A stretch of DNA of 64,000 bases from positions 3,699,769 to 3,763,768 of the forward strand of contig NZ_OY761461.1 in the NCBI RefSeq assembly GCF_963664555.1. The letters are read 5' to 3'. How positions within the stretch are numbered: the first letter of the stretch is position 1; every line of letters begins with the position of its first letter. The notes below the pieces were generated by a model, which saw nothing but the letters and a program-made list of their open reading frames with translations, searched no databases and had not been told where the DNA came from. The DNA comes from Labilibaculum sp. GTDB lineage: Bacteria > Bacteroidota > Bacteroidia > Bacteroidales > Marinifilaceae. The position numbers were made by a program, and so were the translations under genes. Shown piece by piece: positions 1-7,940 of the stretch.

Positions 1-313
1 TTCCACACTCATTATATTCAAGTATAAAGTCTGCTTTATTGTTGAGCATTAATGATAGATATGCATATCCTTGGTCGATTACACTAAAGTTCTTGTCACG
101 TTTGTACTCAATAATCACAAATGAACTTGCATCTGGGTCAAATGCCAATGTGTCTATTCGAAAATTATTTAACGCAAATTCAGACTTTACAAAATCAAGT
201 CCGAACACCAATTTTAAATTCTCTTCAGTCAATGTTTGTAAATCCTTTTCCAGCTTAAAAGGATTTTCCTTAATCAACTCTAAATTTCCATTATTTATCT
301 TGTAGTTTGCCAT
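1..313 (-). CDS. PD-(D/E)XK nuclease-like protein (DUF5655-like), 3' part outside the window
   Basis: This minus-strand gene starts at the ATG at 313 and is still open at base 1, so only about 104 N-terminal residues are visible. The product begins [13 protein letters not shown]. It contains an IDTLAFD segment followed by [11 protein letters not shown], which matches the D-x(n)-E-x-K core of PD-(D/E)XK nucleases and resembles the DUF5655/NucS-like proteins common in Bacteroidota accessory regions. It lies 14 bases downstream of the HEPN-like gene at 328-942 on the same strand, so the two probably form one transcript. A role in nucleic-acid restriction is an inference from fold and context. 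The C-terminus, which would decide the subfamily, is missing. Confidence 0.6.
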   Translation of the reverse strand, partial: MANYKINNGNLELIKENPFKLEKDLQTLTEENLKLVFGLDFVKSEFALNNFRIDTLAFDPDASSFVIIEYKRDKNFSVIDQGYAYLSLMLNNKADFILEYNECG

Positions 314-327
314 ATTTTATTGTCCTT

Positions 328-942
328 TTAATGCCAATATTCTCGATACATATCTGCAATCATTTCGGCTTTTAAATCCTCATAATGCGAAATCATATCC
401 CACTGCCAATCAAAAAAGTAGATGAGTTTATCAATTACAGTTTTAAAATTATTCAAATCAATTGTTTCGCGATTCAAACTATCTTTTCTATTTGGCCCTC
501 GTGTCACTGGGTATCGAAAAGACATTGACTGAGGGTCTTCTGAATTGAATTGACTAATAATCCTTTCGACGTTATCCAAAATATCTTTGTCAATCTGCTC
601 TATTTGTGGCAAAATTTCATTTCTGTATGTATTCCAGAGTCTGATTAAACTATGTTCGTCGGAAAAATCCTTTTCTTTGTCAAGATATTTATACCCCATT
701 ATAATCAACTCTTTCAGTCTTAATTCCAGAAACTGGCGATAGTTAAATACTAATGGATAAATCAACGTGTTTGAATAAAATCTATTTTCTATGCAAAATT
801 CCCAAAGTTTTTTACCTGCTTCTTTGTAGCCCTCTGAATAAAGGAAAAACTTATTCGCTGGATTTTTCAACCAAGCTCCATAATCGGGATTTATTTCATC
901 CTTAAATATGCTATCTGATTTATTTGGTAAACTCTCTTTCAT
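328..942 (-). CDS. Hypothetical protein, possibly HEPN-like
   Basis: The 204-residue product starts at the ATG at 942 (MKESLPNKSD). An upstream in-frame ATG at 978 overlaps the end of the IS110 transposase gene and is less likely to be native. The protein is mostly helical by composition and lacks a signal peptide. The segments YPLVFNYRQFLELRLKELI and DPQSMSFRYP resemble helices and a loop seen in some HEPN-type toxin or nuclease proteins, but no clear RxxxxH catalytic motif was found, so the assignment is tentative. It precedes the PD-(D/E)XK nuclease-like gene by 14 bases. The IS110 element lies directly upstream and has probably separated the gene from its original promoter. Confidence 0.6.
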   Translation of the reverse strand: MKESLPNKSDSIFKDEINPDYGAWLKNPANKFFLYSEGYKEAGKKLWEFCIENRFYSNTLIYPLVFNYRQFLELRLKELIIMGYKYLDKEKDFSDEHSLIRLWNTYRNEILPQIEQIDKDILDNVERIISQFNSEDPQSMSFRYPVTRGPNRKDSLNRETIDLNNFKTVIDKLIYFFDWQWDMISHYEDLKAEMIADMYREYWH

Positions 943-974
943 TTGGTACGGTTTTTTTTTAATTCTGACTAACG

Positions 975-2354
975 TCAAAATTCTGCACTCAAATTAGGCA
1001 AGTTGCAAAACCCAACGTCTTCTGGTTTTATGTCAAATTTAATAATATTTTTCTTTATTCTTGAAACAAGCTTTAATTTTCTCTTTTGGTCTAAAAACAG
1101 ATAATCTGTGGGTGGTTGATAGGGCACCTTTTGAGTAATCATTGTCCATATTATTACTGCCAACTTTCTTGCTGTCGCACTTACTGCTGACTGCCGACCT
1201 TTTCGATAGGCAATCCGTTTAAAAAAGTCAGACATATGCGTATCTTTTAAATTGCCAATAGCATTGGCTGAATGGCGTAGAGCAATCTTTAATCTATTAC
1301 TCCCTTTGGGTATTCGATTACTCAATATTTTACCACCTGATATTTTATTATTGGGAGCTAATCGCAACCATGAGCAGAATTCTTTTGATGTCTTAAATTT
1401 CTTAAATCCATCAATTCCTATTTCACTCATTATTGCCATTACTGTTGCATGACTAACACCTTCGATTGCCATTAAATCAACTCCTCCGAAGTATTGATAA
1501 GCTACTTGGTTGAAATTTTTGATATCAATAGCATTTTTATTGATTCTTTTATAAGGCTTCTCTGTTGTTTTAAGCTTTAGCTTTTCAGGATTTTTCTTTA
1601 TTTCTTTCCGTACAAGCTTCTCAATTTCTATATCACAAGCCTTTATTTTTCGTTGAAAGAATTTATAGCTTTCATATTCTTGTTTCAACCCAAATAAGAA
1701 ATCTTCTCTGTTATTTCCGTGTAATGCTTTGGCTATTTCTTCTTTGGGTTTTCTACAATTATAATGCCGATGCTCTGCTAATGAATATGGATCAAGATTT
1801 CCATTACAGATGTCTTCTATTATTTTCATTCCTGTAAGCCCACAAATATCATTTACTACTACATCTAATCGAAAGTTTAAAAATTTCAAATACTTCTGCA
1901 TTTTCCGCGATGCACTTGCAGCTAAGTCTAACCAATTAGTTCGCTGTCGACAATATGTACGTAATATCTCTGTCATCTCATCCGGCAAAAAGCTGCTAGT
2001 CAATAAGCCTAAAGAATGAAGCTTTTGAATCCAGCGACTATCTTTGACATCTGTCTTTTTCCCTTTTGCATTTTTTGTAAATTTTCCATTACACAAAATC
2101 ACTTCTAAACCATGCTTTTGTAACTCGACATATAAGTTTTGCCAGTAATCTCCTGTTGATTCCATAGCTACAGAAGTGATTCCATAAGATAACAGCCATT
2201 CGCATAATTCAATCAAATCTTCTGCATATACCCCAAATTCTTTTACATCTTCCAAGGATTGACCTACTGCTACAAAATGTGATCTACTGCCAATATCAAT
2301 ACCTGCTGCATTGGTATTGATAATCTCCATTTCAATTTTCTTTTTCCTTGCCAT
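975..2354 (-). CDS. IS110-family transposase (DEDD recombinase)
   Basis: The 459-residue protein has the two-domain layout of IS110 recombinases. The N-terminal RuvC-like DEDD domain shows GIDIGSRSH (D20), AMESTGDYW (E65) and TDVKDSRW (D102, D105). A coiled, basic middle follows, then the C-terminal Transposase_20 domain with MAIEGVSHATVMAIMSEIG and APNNKISGGK, where the Ser is the likely recombination nucleophile. Length and motifs look intact, so the enzyme may be active. Known IS110 enzymes move their element through a circular intermediate guided by a structured RNA encoded in the non-coding end. The stop codon overlaps the first bases of an alternative start of the neighbouring gene, showing how close the insertion lies to it. 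Confidence 0.95.
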   Translation of the reverse strand: MARKKKIEMEIINTNAAGIDIGSRSHFVAVGQSLEDVKEFGVYAEDLIELCEWLLSYGITSVAMESTGDYWQNLYVELQKHGLEVILCNGKFTKNAKGKKTDVKDSRWIQKLHSLGLLTSSFLPDEMTEILRTYCRQRTNWLDLAASASRKMQKYLKFLNFRLDVVVNDICGLTGMKIIEDICNGNLDPYSLAEHRHYNCRKPKEEIAKALHGNNREDFLFGLKQEYESYKFFQRKIKACDIEIEKLVRKEIKKNPEKLKLKTTEKPYKRINKNAIDIKNFNQVAYQYFGGVDLMAIEGVSHATVMAIMSEIGIDGFKKFKTSKEFCSWLRLAPNNKISGGKILSNRIPKGSNRLKIALRHSANAIGNLKDTHMSDFFKRIAYRKGRQSAVSATARKLAVIIWTMITQKVPYQPPTDYLFLDQKRKLKLVSRIKKNIIKFDIKPEDVGFCNLPNLSAEF

Positions 2355-2394
2355 TATTTACACTTTAAATAAATAAAATGACTCTAAGGAAATG

Positions 2395-2500
2395 TATCTT
2401 TGATTCGAGAATTATTCTGAACGGGGTCTTCGCTAAAGCGAGCCACCACTGTAATTATCAACAGGCCTTCGAATCACAACTTCGAAGGCTTTTACATTTC
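2395..2500. ncRNA. Candidate structured RNA in the IS110 non-coding end (possible bridge RNA)
   Basis: The non-coding stretch upstream of the transposase contains a perfect 9-bp stem (GCCTTCGAA at 2466-2474, TTCGAAGGC at about 2482-2490) and a smaller CGCTAAAGCG hairpin near 2432. A TATCTTTG box at 2395-2402 fits the Bacteroidota -7 consensus and points along the plus strand. IS110-group elements are known to encode a bridge RNA in this position, normally on the transposase strand, so the strand is left open. No alignment was possible, and this is a structural inference only. Confidence 0.35.
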
Positions 2501-2644
2501 AACCAGAATGCGCCACGGGCTTTGAATGCACCAGTTAAAGAATCGGTTATGCAAAGAGTCTCTCGAAATATAGCAGGAAATTTTATTAAGGATTCTATTC
2601 GTTAGCAATAGTAATTAATTGGTTACGCTGATGTGGCGAATGCG

Positions 2645-2773
2645 CCACAACGGTGGCGGTATGAAAAGTTGCCGATTGCGGGCGATTTTCTGTCAAGTTA
2701 CACAAATGATGGAGCGGACTACAACCCTTGAATAACCTAATGTCCCGGCAATTTTTTATACCGCGTGTTGGCG
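2645..2773. repeat. attC-like imperfect palindrome (site 4), downstream of the Thoeris operon
   Basis: The 129-bp stretch has arms that pair over about 30 bases: the segment after 2645 (CCACAAC, GGCGGTATGAAAAGTTGCCG) is mirrored by the segment before 2773 (CGGCAATTTTTTATACCGCG, GTTGGCG). Its ends fit the YAAC...GTT pattern of integron recombination sites. It begins 13 bases after the ThsB stop codon in the direction of transcription, as a cassette site would. The resemblance is by eye. Confidence 0.5.
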
Positions 2774-2785
2774 TTTCGTTGTTTT

Positions 2786-3355
2786 TTATCCAACCCACGT
2801 GGCAAAATTGTTGTATCCATCATCATCTATCCAATCGTAAACTGGATAGATAGTTGATAATCTATATATCTTATTTCTTTTTGATTCTTCTACTTCATTA
2901 ACAGTCCAGCCTTCCAAGTCAGTATATTTTGTCCATTCACCTTGAATATAATTATGAAGGCTCAATTTTTTTCCAGTATTGTCAAATGAATATCCTAAAT
3001 AGTAGAACGGATTATTTCCTTTTGACTTAGTATTACCATCTTTCCCTTTTATACCATTAATATGGATACCTAATAGAAAATTGCCTTTCTCAAGACTTTT
3101 CATAATTTCATAATCAACCCACCTTCGTTTAAAAGTGTCTGAACCAATTAAAACACACGTTACCGAAGTGTTTTTAAGCTCACTATTGATTAATCTTTTT
3201 AGTGCTAAATCACTAGTTTTCTTTGCATCTTCCCAAATTGAAGCATCAAAATATCCAGCATTGTCATCCTTTGTCAGTTTGTGATTTCTCACAACATTTG
3301 CTCTAAAATCAATTACATCTTGATAATGAAAGCTAAAAAATACTCTTCTTGCCAT
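2786..3355 (-). CDS. thsB: Thoeris defence protein ThsB (TIR-like, DUF1863 type)
   Basis: The 189-residue protein begins MARRVFFSFHYQDV, the characteristic first strand of DUF1863/MTH538 TIR-like proteins. The segment SVTCVLIGSDTFKRRWVDYEI follows, and Glu83 in its W-x-x-x-E motif is the expected catalytic residue. In type I Thoeris, ThsB senses phage infection and converts NAD+ to a cyclic ADP-ribose isomer that activates ThsA. The gene starts 4 bases after the ThsA stop codon and is last in the operon (TIR pseudogene, thsA, thsB). It appears full length and intact, so the system may still have one working sensor. An attC-like palindrome follows directly. Family assignment is firm; activity is inferred. 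Confidence 0.88.
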   Translation of the reverse strand: MARRVFFSFHYQDVIDFRANVVRNHKLTKDDNAGYFDASIWEDAKKTSDLALKRLINSELKNTSVTCVLIGSDTFKRRWVDYEIMKSLEKGNFLLGIHINGIKGKDGNTKSKGNNPFYYLGYSFDNTGKKLSLHNYIQGEWTKYTDLEGWTVNEVEESKRNKIYRLSTIYPVYDWIDDDGYNNFATWVG

Positions 3356-3359
3356 AAGC

Positions 3360-4808
3360 TTATTTGTTAATTTTTTGAATTATAGATATTACAGTTTTTA
3401 TGATGTCAGGAATTGTCATATCACTTTTTGCAAATTCATTCACAATCGGAATTAACCATTCGTGGTTTGGATAGAACTCTTGGGGAGTTGCCATAACAGT
3501 GTTAAATATTTCCTCTGACATAAAACCTGTAGAAGCTATTGGAATTGGAATTAAACCTCTTTCAATAGCAATTTCAAATTCACGCTTAACACCATTAGCA
3601 TTAATAATATTCTTGCTTTCATCAAGTTTATTTCCAAAAATAAAAATTGCTATACCTGCAAATTTTATCATTCGTTGCCTATATTCTTCCCATAACACAG
3701 GTAAGTCTTTATTGCCTGTTTTAAATTGGGGAAATGGCTTAATAATTAATTGGTCTTCACTATATTTATCTGGTCTCTCATAGATTGCATCTAAGGCTCC
3801 ATTAATGACAGCACTACCAACACCCCACCCAAAACCATTGACAATTCTAAATCCAGATGAAATAATCTCTTTACTTAGGTTATGAATAAAGGTCTGAGCT
3901 TCAAGTCTATTTAGTCTTCCGTAATCTTCTGCACTTCCAGAGATAAAAACAGTTCTTTTTCTGAATCTATTTTCAACCTCTTTTAATATTTCTGTTATTT
4001 CTGTGAAGTCTTCAATGATTAATGCTTGAATCCCATATCTCTTTAAATCATTAATCATCAGCATTTGCTTTCTTGATTTATATTCAAAGTCAGCTTGAGA
4101 TTCTGCTCCCCAATCGCCTAATTTGAATTTTTTAATAAAGCAATAGTGCTGTCTTTTGTCCTGTGAAAGCTTAATATTTAGACGACTCAAAACATAATCT
4201 AAGTTTGGGTCAGTAAAACTAAAACCAATAAACAAAAATGTTTTTGTCGTCAAATCTCCCGAAAGTGCAGCAATAAATTGTTCATGAGTTTTATAATAAG
4301 CTTCATATTGTTCTTTAGTTAAAATAGCATCATTTGGCATTGAAACATCTCCATGCATTTTATAAACAACAACATCCCTTTTAGGTCTTGTATTGGTTAA
4401 CTGTTTTACGTTGTGTTTAACATCAATAATTTTGTTTGCTTCTTTTAGTGAATTTTCGATTAAAACATCATAATTTGTTGTCCAAAATGTTGATATTGGA
4501 AGCCTAGCAAGAATTCTATGATTTTCTGTAATATCATTTTCGTCAATAAACTCTTCTAGAATTTTTCGATTCAATTTTGCTTTATTGCCTCCTTTTTCAT
4601 TTACATGGTATTGAGCCAAAGAAATTAAATCATATTCTTTATCAATTTCTAACCCAAGTTCCTTAGCTATGTCTTCAAGAAGTTCTGACCAATTAACATA
4701 GCCAGCAGCTTTTGACATACCTGCACCAGCAAAAATAGCAGCATTATTTTCTGCAAGGTCATTTACATAGTCCTTTATAAAAGCCTCTATTTCATTATTA
4801 AATTTCAT
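3360..4808 (-). CDS. thsA: Thoeris defence effector ThsA (SIR2-SLOG NADase)
   Basis: The 482-residue protein has an N-terminal SIR2 domain (about residues 1-270) and a C-terminal SLOG domain (about 285-470). The SIR2 part shows FAGAGMSKAAG (28-36), TTNYD with Asn112, and KMHGD with His152. These are the expected catalytic residues, and the numbers match those I recall for the Bacillus ThsA. The SLOG part shows VFISGSAEDYGR and IVNGFGWGVGSAV, the binding fold for the cyclic ADP-ribose signal. On activation ThsA degrades NAD+ and halts infected cells. The start codon overlaps the stop of the upstream TIR gene in an ATGA, implying translational coupling, which the internal stop in that gene could weaken. 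No membrane segment is present. Confidence 0.93.
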   Translation of the reverse strand: MKFNNEIEAFIKDYVNDLAENNAAIFAGAGMSKAAGYVNWSELLEDIAKELGLEIDKEYDLISLAQYHVNEKGGNKAKLNRKILEEFIDENDITENHRILARLPISTFWTTNYDVLIENSLKEANKIIDVKHNVKQLTNTRPKRDVVVYKMHGDVSMPNDAILTKEQYEAYYKTHEQFIAALSGDLTTKTFLFIGFSFTDPNLDYVLSRLNIKLSQDKRQHYCFIKKFKLGDWGAESQADFEYKSRKQMLMINDLKRYGIQALIIEDFTEITEILKEVENRFRKRTVFISGSAEDYGRLNRLEAQTFIHNLSKEIISSGFRIVNGFGWGVGSAVINGALDAIYERPDKYSEDQLIIKPFPQFKTGNKDLPVLWEEYRQRMIKFAGIAIFIFGNKLDESKNIINANGVKREFEIAIERGLIPIPIASTGFMSEEIFNTVMATPQEFYPNHEWLIPIVNEFAKSDMTIPDIIKTVISIIQKINK

Positions 4809-5422
4809 CGTTGAGTAGGTTTAGTTCCATTTAACCAAGAATTAAAAATTGTATATTTTGATTGGGTCTCATGAACCCACAAAGCCACCTTATTACTGTC
4901 TTTTATCGTATCGATTTGTATATAGTAATAAATGCCAAGGTATTCAGAACCGACAAAAGAAGTCTTACTATTTTTAGAAATCGGCAATACAGCTACAGTT
5001 CCTCTAAGAGCATCAAAATAACCAAGTTCCCAAGGCATCCATTTAGAATTTGAAGCATTTTATGAAAAAGCATATATCAATGATTTACAGTTTTTCATTC
5101 GCTCTTGTAGAGTTAGTGCAGTCTCTTTTGTTACATTAGCTCTACTAAGCAATGGGTCTTCAATCCAATCCACATATACTGAATACCCCAAGTCTTCAAT
5201 TTCTAGTTTTAAACCTGCTACTATTTCTGAGTCACTTGAGCTATGTGATAGAAATATATCATAAGTTTTTGATTGTGAAGAAAACAGCTTCTGCCTACTA
5301 ATTGATTCATTAAGTATTTGTTTGGCTCTAGTTTCATAACTGTCATAAATAGAACCATAACCTCCTTTGCTTAATTGGTTTCTAACTCTATTTCGTAATC
5401 TGTCTTCTGTAAATAATGCCAT
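4805..5422 (-). pseudogene. TIR-domain ThsB-like gene interrupted by one in-frame TAA
   Basis: One continuous 205-codon frame starts at 5422 and ends at 4805, but codon 121 (5060-5062) is TAA. The part before the stop (120 codons) carries the TIR start YDIFLSHSSSDSEIVAGL and ERMKNCKSLIYAFS. The part after it continues in the same frame with NASNSKWMPWELGYFDA, which contains the W-x-x-x-E motif whose Glu (codon 132) should be catalytic. The upstream product therefore lacks the active-site Glu. An ATG at 5038 could restart translation of the C-terminal 77 residues. Everything else, including the ATGA overlap with thsA, is intact, so the lesion is recent, a sequencing error, or suppressed by readthrough. 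It was probably the first sensor gene of a two-ThsB Thoeris operon. Confidence 0.88.
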
Positions 5423-5457
5423 AGTTTATTTTGTGTACGGGGTTTTTCTACAATGAA

Positions 5458-5582
5458 CGCCAACGTAAAAGTGTTTTATCCTTTCGTTTTTTAAAATTAA
5501 CAAAACATTATTTAGAACACTGATTTTTACTTCTCAGAATAGTTCCAAATAAAGGATAAAACATAGTTGGACAATGTCGCCG
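5458..5582. repeat. attC-like imperfect palindrome (site 3), upstream of the Thoeris operon
   Basis: In the 349-base gap between the TIR pseudogene and the IS91 transposase, CGCCAAC (5458-5464) and GTTTTATCCTTT are mirrored by AAAGGATAAAAC and GTTGGAC (5576-5582). The 12-bp inner arms are perfect. The YAAC...GTT ends and 125-bp length match the palindromes at 2645, 52983 and 55533. Between it and the TIR start lies a TACGGGG block also present upstream of the gene at 52958. The rest of the gap, up to 5771, shows no gene and probably holds one end of the IS91 element. Confidence 0.5.
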
Positions 5583-5771
5583 GAGCTATGGGCATTTAAT
5601 TGCTTTGTTTTCTCAGACAGTAGTTTCGGACTTTCTGCTTGCGCTGTGTGACAGAAAACCAGAGTGTTTCATTACTGTTTTTTGCTTGGAATAGAGCATA
5701 ATTCACCCTTTCAACTGCTGTTGTTAAATTTTCTTTTTATCATTCAAAGAACTTTTTACTCATCTTATTGG

Positions 5772-6920
5772 TCAGGTTTCGGGTTTAGGCAAAGCCCTGC
5801 ATAAGATTCTGCCTTTTTTACATTTCGGGCAATGGCTCACGTCTTTCCCCGTGAGTAAAGTGTAAACTTCAATGGCTGATAATCCCTCGTATTCAGGGAT
5901 GGGCATACAGGTTTCCATAAGAGCAACAATCTGTTCTTTTTTGGTTTTGGAATTTGCTGATGAAAGGATTCCGTAATACCTGATTTTGTAAAAATTGTGA
6001 GGAAGAATGTGAAGCATAAACCTTCGGATAAACTCCATGGTATCGAGTTGCATTGTTTTTGAAACAAGCCTTTTGCGATCCTTGTAACTAAAAGATACTT
6101 TCCCGTTTTCAACACTTGTAATTCGGGAATTACTAATTGCCACCTTGTTGGTATACCTCCCCAAATATTTTATAACTGCCTGAACTCCGGATATTGGCTT
6201 TTCGATATTTACATTCCAGCCTGTTTTATAGAGATCATTCTTAATCCTGTTCCATTGAAAATGTTCAGGAATATTGAGTTGTTTTTTCTCTATTGCCTGA
6301 CTTATTCTCTGGCACAGTACGCCCCGAAATAAACTGCTGATCACCTTTTTCGGAGCTAAGAAATTGTTCATACATGGCACCCATTCCATTTGATCATCAG
6401 ATAATCCGCCTGAAGGGATAATCATATGAATGTGCGGATGTTGATTCATCGTTTGTGTCCAGGTATGCAAAACCGCTACGGCTCCTGTTTGTGCTCCTAA
6501 AAATTTCGGATTGGAGGCTGCTTTGCCAACAGCCTGCCATGCAGCTTGAAATAGTGCATCATACAATTTCTTCTGGTTCAGATAAACCAGCCCGTTCAAC
6601 TGATGTGGAATGGTCAGCACCAAATGAAAGTGTTTGCAATCCAGTAGTTTTGATTGTAATTTATCTACCCACTTTGCCTGTTTGGTAAACTGACATTTGG
6701 GACAATGTTTGTTTCTGCACGAGTTGTAGGCCTGCCTCTGGTAGTTGCAGGAATTACAGTAGCAGGTATGTCCGTTAAGTTCACTTGTTCTGCATGCGCA
6801 GATATCCCGAAAAGCCTTTCTTTGCTGCTCAAACAGGTTGTAAGTGCTTAAGTATTGCCTGTTCTCCCTTAAAATAGCTGCCAAATCGTACCGGGTTCGT
6901 CTATTTTCGATTTTACCCAT
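5772..6920 (-). CDS. IS91-family transposase (zinc finger plus HUH rolling-circle domain)
   Basis: The 382-residue protein has an N-terminal zinc-binding region with paired cysteines (CYCNSCNYQRQ, CRNKHCPKCQ) around residues 50-80. A Y2_Tnp rolling-circle domain follows, with HFHLVLTIPH, the HUH-type motif HPHIHMIIPSGG near 160-170, and YLGRYTNKV with the candidate nucleophilic tyrosine near 255. A C-terminal CPKCKKG may bind metal as well. It would nick and transfer a single strand at the element ends. The start overlaps the last 8 bases of the upstream recombinase gene, indicating translational coupling. The gene looks intact. Confidence 0.94.
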   Translation of the reverse strand: MGKIENRRTRYDLAAILRENRQYLSTYNLFEQQRKAFRDICACRTSELNGHTCYCNSCNYQRQAYNSCRNKHCPKCQFTKQAKWVDKLQSKLLDCKHFHLVLTIPHQLNGLVYLNQKKLYDALFQAAWQAVGKAASNPKFLGAQTGAVAVLHTWTQTMNQHPHIHMIIPSGGLSDDQMEWVPCMNNFLAPKKVISSLFRGVLCQRISQAIEKKQLNIPEHFQWNRIKNDLYKTGWNVNIEKPISGVQAVIKYLGRYTNKVAISNSRITSVENGKVSFSYKDRKRLVSKTMQLDTMEFIRRFMLHILPHNFYKIRYYGILSSANSKTKKEQIVALMETCMPIPEYEGLSAIEVYTLLTGKDVSHCPKCKKGRILCRALPKPET

Positions 6921-7743
6921 GAGTTTCGTTTGTTTTTATTTCCAGTAAATCAGGTATAGGTATTGAGCTGGTATCAGCAACGTGCAGGTAAATGGAAGTT
7001 GTTTTCATGGCATTATGTCCTAAGATTAACTGCAGCTGTTTCAGGTTTAATCCGCTTTCGAGCATGTGAGTGGCAAAACTGTGCCGAAGAGTATGGGGGG
7101 TGATTCTTTTGTTTACTTTGCTCTTTAGAGCCGCTTTACGCAGAATATTACGAAATGAGGTAGGTGAGTACTGCATATCAGGCCTGTAACCTTCAAACAA
7201 AAACTTCGAAGGACGATACTGTTTGTAATACTCCCGAAGAATTTTAAGCAAACTGGATTTGATAGGTATTTGCCTTTGTTTACCTCCTTTCCCATACTTT
7301 ACGATAATCATATTTCTGGCTGAGTCGATATCTTCCACCCGCAGTGAAAGAATTTCATTTCTTCGCATTCCGGTAGCATAGGCCAGCGATATCAAAGCAT
7401 GATGCTTGATATTGGATATGCATGACAACAAGACCTGAACCTGCTCTGGGGAAAGAATCTGTGGTATTTTTTTATGGGTTCTGGGACGTTTGACTTTAAA
7501 AGTTGACCATTCCCGTTTCAGAATATCGCATTGTAGAATGCGCCATGCACCTATGGCTTGGTTGATTGTAGAATTGGAAATCTTATCTGCCGTAATTCTT
7601 TCCGACAAATAATCTTTAAACTGCTCCAGGCTGAGCAAATCCGGAGATAAGTGATAATGTAAACTAAGACGGGTTAGACTGGAAATGTAACTGCTGATGG
7701 TACGCGGACTGTAATTTCGGATCTGCATCTCGGCAACCATCAA
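6913..7743 (-). CDS. Tyrosine recombinase associated with the IS91-family element
   Basis: The 276-residue protein has an N-terminal SAM-like DNA-binding domain (about 1-95) and a C-terminal catalytic domain with the expected R-H-R-H-Y set: ATGMRRNEIL (Arg), HTLRHSFATH (His-x-x-Arg), LGHNAMKTTSIYLH (His and Tyr). It lies upstream of, and overlaps, the IS91 transposase gene. This pairing recurs in Bacteroidota, where the recombinase is thought to resolve or assist transposition of its own element. It lacks an obvious IntI-specific patch near the third catalytic box, so it is not offered as an integron integrase. The start could be either of two adjacent ATG codons. Confidence 0.92.
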   Translation of the reverse strand: MMVAEMQIRNYSPRTISSYISSLTRLSLHYHLSPDLLSLEQFKDYLSERITADKISNSTINQAIGAWRILQCDILKREWSTFKVKRPRTHKKIPQILSPEQVQVLLSCISNIKHHALISLAYATGMRRNEILSLRVEDIDSARNMIIVKYGKGGKQRQIPIKSSLLKILREYYKQYRPSKFLFEGYRPDMQYSPTSFRNILRKAALKSKVNKRITPHTLRHSFATHMLESGLNLKQLQLILGHNAMKTTSIYLHVADTSSIPIPDLLEIKTNETHG

Positions 7744-7820
7744 TTCTCTAAGACTTTTTTTTCATGACTAAATTTTTAATGAATAAATATTCAATCAAGT
7801 TACAAGCTTATTTCTTAACT

Positions 7821-7940
7821 ACCGCCATAGGCGGTTTTTGTTCAACTCCCAAATAAAGCCATGGGCTTTATTTCGTTTATATTTTAATGAAAAGTGTATT
7901 TACCGACCCATATCGGGCAGTAATGTACACCTATTATGAT
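7821..7940. repeat. Hairpin-rich IS91-end region
   Basis: Three small hairpins lie together: ACCGCC-ata-GGCGGT (7821-7835), a 10-bp-arm hairpin AAATAAAGCC-atg-GGCTTTATTT (7851-7873), and CCGA...TCGG (7903-7917). The 20 bases at 7861-7880 recur exactly at 56291-56310, and 7904-7940 recurs with substitutions at 56311-56344. The duplication and position beside the recombinase gene suggest an element end. The rest of the stretch to 8085 shows no gene. Confidence 0.5.

Larger units (their letters stand above)
966..2600 (-). mobile_element. IS110-family insertion sequence (boundaries approximate)
   Basis: A complete DEDD-type IS110 transposase gene (975-2354) is followed immediately by the native sequence of the downstream gene and is preceded by about 250 bases of structured non-coding DNA. 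This matches IS110-group organisation, with the long non-coding end upstream of the transposase. IS110 elements lack long terminal inverted repeats and usually make no target duplication, so the ends cannot be fixed by eye. The low-coordinate end is close to the CTAACG at 969-974, and the high-coordinate end is near the CGTTAG at about 2600, just short of the attC-like palindrome at 2645-2773. Confidence 0.65.

Noticed and set aside
2425..2445. Similarity of CGCTAAAG segments at 2425 and 8808
   Set aside because: The shared stretch is about a dozen bases with mismatches and lies in unrelated contexts, one inside a reading frame.
2378..2605. 75-codon plus-strand frame in the IS110 non-coding end
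   Set aside because: It crosses the structured hairpins and shows no protein-like pattern; a structured RNA is a better explanation.
2595..2798. 67-codon minus-strand frame between thsB and IS110
   Set aside because: It runs through the attC-like palindrome and overlaps the thsB end; its composition is not protein-like.
6913..7743. Integron integrase explaining the attC-like sites
   Set aside because: The recombinase overlaps the IS91 transposase gene and has the size and motif order of IS91-associated recombinases; no IntI-specific insert was seen.
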